Positions 1-4,623 of a stretch of 12,700 nt of DNA are shown here, one piece after another. The notes beneath the pieces are model-generated. The model was not told where the DNA came from and did not search any database. It saw nothing but the letters and a program-made list of their open reading frames with translations. How positions within the stretch are numbered: the first letter of the stretch is position 1; every line of letters starts with the position of its first letter. The translations under genes were made by a program, and so were the position numbers. Origin of the DNA: an uncultured Actinomycetes bacterium (lineage in GTDB: Bacteria; Actinomycetota; Thermoleophilia; Solirubrobacterales; Solirubrobacteraceae); the NCBI GenBank assembly GCA_937888775.1, contig CALAQT010000142.1, positions 1 to 12,700 of the forward strand. Reading direction: 5' to 3'.

Positions 1-246
1 AGTGCCGACCACCTTCACCGCCGGGTCACACGCCAACCGGGACATACCATCTTTCACGATCTGGACGGCCTCGGAGCGGACGACTCCGACGGCGACGATG
101 CGACCGCCCGATCGAGTTCTGCGGGCGCCTGCTCGGCGCGATCGCTTTCGCCCAAACGCGAACGTCGGGCTGCCGCGGTCCGCACGATCGTTTCCATAGC
201 CGAGCGCCGCTCCGGCGCACGAGCGCTTAGGCGACGAAGCAGTCAT
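1..246 (-). CDS. Partial ORF, possible degenerate receiver-like protein (N-terminal part)
   Basis: An open minus-strand frame runs from ATG at 246 off the left edge (82 codons). The part nearest the edge (about 1-105) translates to RIVAVGVVRSEAVQIVKDG followed by MSRLACDPAVKVVGT. It has strong G/C third-position bias and resembles the start of NarL/LuxR-type response regulators (pattern VRVLIxDDH...REGLRxxLxxDPxxxVVGE). The acidic pair normally found after the first beta strand is absent (VGVVRSE instead), so if related it would be a pseudo-receiver. The first ~45 codons are Arg/Ser-rich and weakly biased, so the true start is probably further inside. The gene lies inside the element whose right end is at 523 and would be passenger cargo. 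The family assignment is inference from a short stretch. Confidence 0.35.
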   Translation of the reverse strand, partial: MTASSPKRSCAGAALGYGNDRADRGSPTFAFGRKRSRRAGARRTRSGGRIVAVGVVRSEAVQIVKDGMSRLACDPAVKVVGT

Positions 247-483
247 CCATCATCGACTCAGTCGGCGGCTCGCCGGGCGATCGCTATCGCCCAAGAGCAG
301 CCACGCCGTCTCGAGCGATCGATGTGATCGCTCCTGGTGCTTTCCAGCAGCCAGGCCGAGACGCCGGTCATGAGAACAAGGCGCCTCTGAGGGACACCGG
401 CCGTCGGTTCTTCCCCGACCTGGAACCGACGTTGCGGCGGCGCTCGGTCGGCTGCTGTTCCCGACGCAACGCCTCGTCGCTGG
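247..483. other. Non-coding or undetermined stretch upstream of the first IS21-like end
   Basis: No convincing gene is seen. It holds a perfect 8-bp inverted repeat, GAGCGATC at 313-320 and GATCGCTC at 326-333, separated by GATGT; this could be a protein-binding site. It also holds the second copy of an 18-bp near-identical direct repeat (138-155 and 277-294, GCGATCGCTwTCGCCCAA, one mismatch). Short open frames here have mixed codon bias and no recognisable domain. Confidence 0.4.
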
Positions 484-523
484 AAACTACGCTTCACATT
501 GGAAACCAGTCTGAGCGGCAACA
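484..523 (-). repeat. IS21-like terminal repeat, right end of an element extending left of the window
   Basis: Read inward from 523 on the minus strand, it starts TGTTGCCGCTCAG and continues with GTTTCCAATGTGAAGCGTAGTTTC. That is the same terminus and subterminal repeat type as the ends at 528, 798, 805/2669 and 5932. IS21-family elements begin TG and end CA and carry several subterminal repeats that bind IstA. The bases after the end (CCCG at 524-527, with the C at 804 following once the MITE is removed) match the CCCGC duplication that flanks the neighbouring cassette. No transposase gene is visible; the partner end must lie outside the window. Confidence 0.7.
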
Positions 524-527
524 CCCG

Positions 528-798
528 TGTTGCCGCTCAGCGAAGTTGTGCATATGAAAGCTACTTTCCCACCCCGCCATCTCGGCGGATTCGAGGCATC
601 GACTGAGGTATCGAGGGGTAACACGCGTGCAGTTGCGGCCCTGTATCCACCCGGCGAAGAGGTCTGAGAGCGACTCGCCAAGTCCCGGATCGCCCATATT
701 TCCAGGCAATCGTGGTGCTGGGGGTCCAACTACGTTGCACAAACACAACTACGGGGTTCAACTACGTTTCACATGCACAACTTCGCTGAGCGGCAACA
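528..798. mobile_element. MITE-like 271-bp element with IS21-like ends
   Basis: The first 26 bases (528-553, TGTTGCCGCTCAGCGAAGTT...) are the exact reverse complement of the last 26 (773-798). The element is flanked by the 5-bp direct repeat ACCCG at 523-527 and 799-803, within the usual IS21-family duplication size. Subterminal repeats of the type CAACTACGTTGCAC and CAACTACGTTTCAC lie at 728-772, near the right end. The interior (about 560-725) contains no convincing coding frame, so it must be moved in trans by an IstA/IstB pair. Its left duplication uses the last base of the neighbouring terminus (523), so it inserted exactly at an existing element boundary. Confidence 0.85.
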
Positions 799-799
799 A

Positions 800-804
800 C
801 CCGC
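800..804. repeat. Target-site duplication CCCGC, left copy
   Basis: CCCGC directly precedes the TGTTGCC end at 805. The same five bases follow the opposite end at 5932 (5933-5937). The pair marks 805-5932 as one insertion. Confidence 0.75.
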
Positions 805-830
805 TGTTGCCTATAGGTCATCCTAAGCTG

Positions 831-994
831 GTTGTTGCCTCGACCGCCGCCGGGAGAGGGCTTAGTTGTTGCCTGCCCCCTGTGAGGAGGGCCATGAGCG
901 GACCAGCCCCTGTCGGCGGTGGTGAGGTGCCGCAAGCGGCAACAGGACGTAGCCCCGTGTTGAGGGCCTGTCTATAGGCATCCGCAACGGTACC
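831..994 (+). ncRNA. Predicted bridge RNA of the IS110 element (target- and donor-binding loops)
   Basis: Target loop: stem GGGCT (858-862)/AGCCC (905-909) encloses left guide TGTTGCC (867-873), hairpin GCCCCC/GGAGGGC (875-892) and right guide TGAGCGG (895-901). The guides equal the left target TGTTG-CC and the reverse complement of CC-GCTCA, the actual insertion site. Donor loop: stem GGTGCCG (926-932)/CGGTACC (988-994) plus GCGG (936-939)/CCGC (982-985) encloses left guide ACAGGACGT (942-950), identical to the last nine bases of the element (2658-2666). A hairpin GCCC/GGGC (952-967) follows, then right guide CTATAGG (972-978), the reverse complement of core plus first bases CC-TATAG. The order guide-hairpin-guide in two loops, target first, matches the published IS621 bridge RNA. 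Transcript ends are inferred; the left donor guide is followed by AG, not the core CC. Confidence 0.85.
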
Positions 995-996
995 TC

Positions 997-1026
997 TCGG
1001 TCGGGGCGCTGTGAAGACCTGACCGA
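997..1026 (+). other. Hairpin between predicted bridge RNA and recombinase gene
   Basis: TCGGTC (997-1002) and GACCGA (1021-1026) form a perfect 6-bp stem around an 18-base loop. It sits just after the donor-loop stem and about 18 bases before the recombinase start codon, followed by AAAAGGAAG. It could be the 3' end of the RNA, a weak terminator or a translational control element. Its loop shows no clear match to either element end. Confidence 0.4.
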
Positions 1027-1044
1027 AAAGGAAGTACGAAGAGA

Positions 1045-2370
1045 ATGAGTATGAGTAATTACGCCGGCGTTGATTGGGCGTCGGAGAAGCACGACGTGCT
1101 CGTCGCGGACGCGGCGGGTGAGCGGTTGTTATCGGCGACGTTCGCGCACGACGAGCAGGGAGTGCGGTCCTTGTGCCGGGCCTTGGTGCGCCTGGAAGTG
1201 GAGTTGGTCGCGATCGAGCGGCCTGACGGGCTGCTGGTCGAGCGGCTGCTGGACGCGGGGCTGCGGATCCTGGCGCTGCATCCCAACCAGGTCGCGGCCA
1301 CCCGCGATCGGTTCAGGGTCTCGGGCGGGAAGTCCGATCGGTTTGACGCGTTCGTGTTGTGCGAGCTGGCGCGCACCGATCATCACCGCTTCCGGGTGCT
1401 CGAGCCCGACAGCGATCAGACCAAGGCGCTCCGGGCGCTGACCCGAGCACGCGAGGATCTGGTCGGCACCAGGACCGCGTTGACCAACCAGCTGCGCGCG
1501 GAGCTTGAGCGGTTCTGGCCCGGCCCGCTGGGGCTGTTCACGGACCTGCACAGCCGGATCTCGCTCGCGTTCCTTGAGCGCTACCCCAGCCCGACGGACG
1601 CGCGCGGCCTGGGAGAAGCGCGCCTGCAAGGGTTCCTGGTCCGGGAGCACTACACCGGCCGCCAGCAGCCCGCGCAGCTGCTCGCAAAGCTCCGCCGCGC
1701 TCCCGCCACCCGGGTCGGCGAGCTCGAGCTGGCCACCCGCCGGCAGCTGGTGCTGAGCCTGGTCGCGACGATCAAGACGATCAACGAGCAGATCAAGCAG
1801 TTGGAGCGCCAGATCGCGACCGCCATCCGCGAGCATCCCGACGGCCAGGTCTTCCTGTCGCTGTTCAAGAATCCCAGCAGCGTGATCTGCGCCGCGGAGC
1901 TGTTGGCGGAGATCGGCGACTGCCGCGCGCGCTACCCAACCCGCGACACGCTCGCCGCCGACGCCGGCCAGGCCGCCGTCGCGAAGGAGTCCGGCAAATA
2001 CAAAGCCGCCAGCTTCCGCTGGGCGTGCAACAAGCGCCTACGCGGGGCGGTCGGCACGCTGGCGGACAGTACTCGCCACCACAACCCCTGGGCGCAGGAC
2101 CTGTACGCCAGCGCCCGCCAGCGCGGGCACGATCATCCCCGCGCGATCCGCACCCTGGGGCGCGCCTGGTGCCGGATCCTATGGCGCTGCTGGCAGGACG
2201 GCGTGCCGTATGACCCGGCCCGCCACCGCGCCCTGCAACAGCACATCACCGTCACCATCCCGACCGTGTCGGGGCCCGTCGTCGACCATGCCGCCACCCA
2301 GCGCATGCTCGCCGGCGCAGTCGCCACCGCCGCGAACCCCCGAGAGCAAGAGGTGACCGCCACACAGTAA
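1045..2370 (+). CDS. IS110-family RNA-guided recombinase (transposase), 441 aa
   Basis: The N-terminal RuvC-like domain (DEDD_Tnp_IS110) carries the catalytic set D10 (GVDWASEKHDV), E58 (VAIERPDG), D98 and D101 (KSDRFDAF), spaced as in IS621. A central helical, coiled-coil-like part spans about 130-265. The C-terminal Transposase_20 domain follows (about 270-365) with AAELLAEIGDCRARYP and a KESGK motif whose Ser316 is the likely nucleophile. These enzymes cut and exchange strands at the core dinucleotide using a bridge RNA. At 441 aa it is longer than IS621 (about 326 aa), with extra residues in the middle and C terminus. Start: ATG at 1045 with AAGGAAG/GAAGAG just upstream; ATG 1051 is an alternative. 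All catalytic residues are present, so the gene looks functional. Confidence 0.95.
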   Translation: MSMSNYAGVDWASEKHDVLVADAAGERLLSATFAHDEQGVRSLCRALVRLEVELVAIERPDGLLVERLLDAGLRILALHPNQVAATRDRFRVSGGKSDRFDAFVLCELARTDHHRFRVLEPDSDQTKALRALTRAREDLVGTRTALTNQLRAELERFWPGPLGLFTDLHSRISLAFLERYPSPTDARGLGEARLQGFLVREHYTGRQQPAQLLAKLRRAPATRVGELELATRRQLVLSLVATIKTINEQIKQLERQIATAIREHPDGQVFLSLFKNPSSVICAAELLAEIGDCRARYPTRDTLAADAGQAAVAKESGKYKAASFRWACNKRLRGAVGTLADSTRHHNPWAQDLYASARQRGHDHPRAIRTLGRAWCRILWRCWQDGVPYDPARHRALQQHITVTIPTVSGPVVDHAATQRMLAGAVATAANPREQEVTATQ

Positions 2371-2577
2371 CTCCTTGCGCTCGGCGCACGCTTCCACGAA
2401 ACCGGCGCGCCGACAACCGCGCCGACACCATCAGCTGACGTTCAAGTTGACTGTCTCAGCCGCACGGCGGCGCTGGGGCGGCCGGCGCGTGCCGTTTTGC
2501 GCCGGCCGAGCCGGCCGGGCGGGCCCTCACTCCTGCCGTTCGCGCAGCGCGCCATCTGCGTGAGGGGGTCGCCAGGG

Positions 2578-2602
2578 GGTCCGGGGGATGCGCCCCCGGT
2601 CC
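2578..2602 (+). terminator. Terminator-like GC hairpin downstream of the recombinase gene
   Basis: CCGGGGG (2581-2587) pairs perfectly with CCCCCGG (2593-2599) around ATGCG. GG/CC outside a T-T mismatch lengthens the stem. There is no T-run afterwards, so it would be an unconventional terminator, as is common in GC-rich actinobacteria. It could equally be a structural element of the insertion sequence. Confidence 0.4.
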
Positions 2603-2652
2603 ACATTCCGGGCTCTGCCCCCGCACGCTTGACGGCGCTCATCCTCCCGGGG

Positions 2653-2658
2653 TTGACA
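2653..2658 (+). promoter_or_regulatory. -35-like TTGACA at the right end of the IS110 element (circle-junction promoter half)
   Basis: A perfect TTGACA lies eight bases inside the right end. When the ends are joined in a circular intermediate, the sequence CATCCT (819-824, conserved second A and final T of a -10 box) falls 17 bases downstream, which would start transcription near 831, at the head of the predicted bridge RNA. IS110-family circles are known to create a promoter at the joined ends. The alternative -10, TATAGG at 812-817, would be only 10 bases away, too close. Confidence 0.55.
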
Positions 2659-2668
2659 CAGGACGTCC

Positions 2669-2707
2669 GCTCAGGCTACTTTCGAATGTGCCACGTAGTT
2701 TTGAATG
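2669..2707 (+). repeat. Inner part of the cassette's left terminal inverted repeat, separated by IS110
   Basis: GCTCAGGCTACTTTCGAATG followed by TGCCACGTAGTTTTGAA aligns without gaps to the reverse complement of the right end (5896-5932) once TGTTGCC from 805-811 is put in front. The IS110 element therefore cut this terminus after its seventh base. Confidence 0.75.
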
Positions 2708-2743
2708 GTGCCCGGAGTTGTTGGGGCGACCGGTCTGCGGGGA

Positions 2744-3337
2744 TCAGATGCAGCAGTCGTCGCGGCAGGCGTGGTCGGCGTCTACGGCGATCGGGGTGGT
2801 GGCGCAGCAGCCTTCGCCGCGCCAGGTCTCGCGGCCTTCTTTGATCGCGAGCGCGGCGATGCCGAGCGCGACAACCGGGTCGGCCCACCAGAGTCCGAAG
2901 GCGACGTTCAGCGCCAGGCCTACGAGCACGCTGGCGGCGAGGTAGGCGCAGAGCATGTTCTGGGTTCCTTCGCCGGCGGTGGCGCCCGAGCCGAGCTGGG
3001 AACCGATGCGGCGCCTGGCGCGTCCGAGTAGCGGCATGACGAGCATGCTGGAGATCGACAGGCCGATCCCGATCCAGCTGATGCTGGGACGGTCGGCATT
3101 GATAAGGGCGCGCAGCGCGGCCTGGGCGACATAGGGGGCGAGCAGGAAGAAGCTGATCGCGACGAGCCGCTCGGCGCGTTGCTCGGCGTGGTCGGAGAGG
3201 CGCCGTTGGCCGGTGAAGCGCCAGATTACGATGATCGATGCGAGGCCCTCGATCGCCGAGTCAAGGCCGAAACCGAGCAGCGCGACGGAGCCGGCGATGA
3301 TCGCGGTCGTGATCGCGACAGCCCCCTCGACGGTCAT
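2744..3337 (-). CDS. Heavy-metal cation efflux transporter, CDF-like, 5' end disturbed
   Basis: Multi-pass membrane protein with GFGLDSAIE (residues 22-30) in an early helix, later hydrophobic segments (about 60-75, 90-107, 127-150) and WWADPVVAL (about 149-157). The Cys-rich tail ends CCATTP...ACRDDCC. This is the family of cation-diffusion-facilitator-related exporters paired with CadC/CmtR sensors. The ATG at 3337 falls in the middle of the usual first helix. The same frame is open upstream to a TAG at 3461-3463 and encodes ERDWLIRRAKTLSWLSLAY, which fits the family N terminus but has no standard start. An ATG at 3477-3479 overlapping the sensor's TGA (ATGA) is in another frame. A frameshift between 3479 and about 3390, or an unusual start, is likely. 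Confidence 0.8.
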   Translation of the reverse strand: MTVEGAVAITTAIIAGSVALLGFGLDSAIEGLASIIVIWRFTGQRRLSDHAEQRAERLVAISFFLLAPYVAQAALRALINADRPSISWIGIGLSISSMLVMPLLGRARRRIGSQLGSGATAGEGTQNMLCAYLAASVLVGLALNVAFGLWWADPVVALGIAALAIKEGRETWRGEGCCATTPIAVDADHACRDDCCI

Positions 3338-3475
3338 GTACGCGAGGCTCAGCCACGAGAGCGTCTTGGCGCGACGAATGAGCCAATCGCGCTCGTGCTC
3401 CTGGAGCGCTGGTCTTGGCTTGGGTGCAATCGCTAGCGTGCCTGGCGTCGGTAGCTCTAGCTAGCGATGGCGTGC

Positions 3476-3829
3476 TCATGATGTGACCTCGGCGACTTGA
3501 ACGTGGGCCTCGAGCAGGTCGCGGCCGGCGTTGGTCAGCGCGTAGAAGACGATCTTGTGCTCGCGCCGCGAGCCGGCGAGGCCCGCATCCCGCAGCGCGC
3601 GGAGGTGGTGACCGACGAGGTTCTCGGCGCGGCCGGTGATCCACGCCAGATCGCACACGCAGAGCTCCTCCTCGTCGCGTAGGGCAAGCGCGATCAGAAA
3701 CCGGGTGGGGTCAGCGAGCGCACTGGCCCGCGCCGCGGCCTGGGCGGCAAGGCTCGGCTGCAGACGCGCGCGGATCGCCTCCGCGCGCGGCAGGTCCAGA
3801 CAGAGCAGATCGCAGCGGTCGTCGGACAT
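3476..3829 (-). CDS. ArsR/SmtB-family metal-responsive repressor, CadC-like
   Basis: 117-aa winged-helix protein. The DNA-recognition region is DLAWITGRAENLVGHHLRALRDAG (about 60-83), followed by the wing SRREHKIVFYAL. Metal-site cysteines C6 and C10 (RCDLLC) and C57 and C59 (ELCVCD) sit almost exactly where CadC has C7, C11, C58 and C60, the alpha3N site for Cd/Pb/Bi. The C-terminal alpha5 zinc site is not recognisable. The stop codon overlaps an ATG for the transporter region (ATGA), indicating a sensor-exporter operon. The expected role is to repress the operon until thiophilic metals bind. The metal specificity is inferred from cysteine positions only. Confidence 0.9.
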   Translation of the reverse strand: MSDDRCDLLCLDLPRAEAIRARLQPSLAAQAAARASALADPTRFLIALALRDEEELCVCDLAWITGRAENLVGHHLRALRDAGLAGSRREHKIVFYALTNAGRDLLEAHVQVAEVTS

Positions 3830-3832
3830 GCC

Positions 3833-3858
3833 GTCATCCTAATGAATGTTGAGATGAC
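3833..3858 (-). promoter_or_regulatory. Candidate operator of the ArsR/CadC-like repressor
   Basis: GTCATC (3833-3838) and GATGAC (3853-3858) form a 6-bp inverted repeat around 14 AT-richer bases, starting four bases upstream of the repressor start codon. ArsR-family repressors bind such imperfect palindromes overlapping their own promoter. TAGGAT (minus strand, 3836-3841) could be a -10 box. The assignment is by position and symmetry only. Confidence 0.45.
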
Positions 3859-3957
3859 TGATCCCGTGCGATCCCGTGTTGGGCAGTTCCCAACGACGAT
3901 GGCCGCACGACTGCTTTGCAGACGGTGCGCTGGCCGAGGCCCGCCGGGGCGCCAGGG

Positions 3958-4623
3958 CTAGCGAAGGATGTTGTTGGCTGTACTGGCCCGGATGTCAGTA
4001 TCGCGGCGGCCGATGGCCACGCCGGCGCGCTCGTCCACGACGAAGCGCCAATCGGTCGACGCCTCCCAGCTTGCGATGACCTTGCGCTCGCCGGGGCGGT
4101 TGATGTCGTCGAGCACGACCGTTGCGCCAACGACAAGCTGTTCAGCGAACTCTGAAAGCGCCGGCGCGCGGCGCGTGCCGTGATCGGGATCGCACGCTGG
4201 CGGGCCGTCAACGACGAGCAGGTCGACCTCGTCGGGAACCTCCTCCAGTCCGGCCAGTCCGTACCACGGCGGCTCGCCCTGCAAAGGCGCGTGGAGCACG
4301 CGGGCGATCGTGTCGAGAGTCTCGCGCCGCAAGTGATCTTGCACGAGCGCGGCCCAGTGACGGTCGTGCTCGAGTGCTATGAGACCACCCGCATGGCGTT
4401 CGCGTAGGAGCCGCGCGAGCACCACCGTGCTCACGCCGCTGCCGCACTCGACGATCCGCGTGCGCGATCCGTGGACGATCTCGTTGCAGACCGTGACGAG
4501 ACCCGCGGGGCGCATCGAGCCCGTCGTCCAAGGCAGGTAGCCGCCCTGGACCAGCAGTGGCCCCAGAACGTGCCAGGCATGAAGGTCCTCCTCGCACCAG
4601 GAGTCGCTCGCCGGCCCGCTCAC
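3958..4623 (-). CDS. Class I SAM-dependent methyltransferase, 221 aa
   Basis: The Rossmann-type methyltransferase core is visible: motif I IVECGSGVST (57-66), an acidic residue at the end of the next strand (LIALEHD, 81-87), motif IV-like VDLLVVDGPP (133-142), then GATVVLDDINRPGE. The preferred start is GTG at 4623, which overlaps the glycosyltransferase stop (GTGA, 4 bases). This indicates translational coupling and removes an artefactual N-terminal extension seen when the upstream ATG is used. A conserved-looking GGYLPWTTGSMRP (27-39) precedes the SAM site. With a sugar-transferase partner, it probably methylates a glycan or glycolipid; the substrate cannot be read from sequence. Confidence 0.8.
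   Translation of the reverse strand: MSGPASDSWCEEDLHAWHVLGPLLVQGGYLPWTTGSMRPAGLVTVCNEIVHGSRTRIVECGSGVSTVVLARLLRERHAGGLIALEHDRHWAALVQDHLRRETLDTIARVLHAPLQGEPPWYGLAGLEEVPDEVDLLVVDGPPACDPDHGTRRAPALSEFAEQLVVGATVVLDDINRPGERKVIASWEASTDWRFVVDERAGVAIGRRDTDIRASTANNILR

Larger units (their letters stand above)
812..2666 (+). mobile_element. IS110-family insertion sequence inserted in the left end of the cassette
   Basis: Boundaries were deduced by rejoining the split terminus: left junction TGTTG-CC|TATAGGTC, right junction ACAGGACGT|CC-GCTCAGG. The dinucleotide CC occurs at both edges (810-811 and 2667-2668), as expected for the duplicated core of IS110 recombination. The element has no terminal inverted repeats, about 230 bp of structured non-coding DNA before the recombinase gene, and about 300 bp after it. 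Guides placed before the gene correspond to the IS110 group rather than IS1111, in which the RNA is usually encoded downstream. The matches between its RNA loops and both junctions independently support these boundaries. Confidence 0.85.
2371..2666 (+). other. Structured non-coding right end of the IS110 element
   Basis: No gene is seen. The stretch is rich in stable inverted repeats: GCCGGC-CGA-GCCGGC at 2501-2515, CCCTCAC (2524-2530) with GTGAGGG (2560-2566), and CCGGGGG-ATGCG-CCCCCGG at 2581-2599. It ends with the donor left half ACAGGACGT (2658-2666). It is long for an IS110 right end and may serve in transcription termination or complex assembly. Confidence 0.5.

Noticed and set aside
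811..983. CTATAGGTCATCC (811-823) and CTATAGGCATCC (972-983) as a simple direct repeat
   Set aside because: Better explained as the element's left end and the guide that pairs with it; the palindromic core CTATAG makes copy and complement look alike.
997..1026. Hairpin considered as the donor-binding loop of the bridge RNA
   Set aside because: Its loop matches neither element end, whereas the loop at 940-981 matches both.
1129..1836. Minus-strand open frame of 235 codons
   Set aside because: Antisense shadow of the IS110 recombinase, composed of Arg/Gln/Leu-rich low-complexity sequence.
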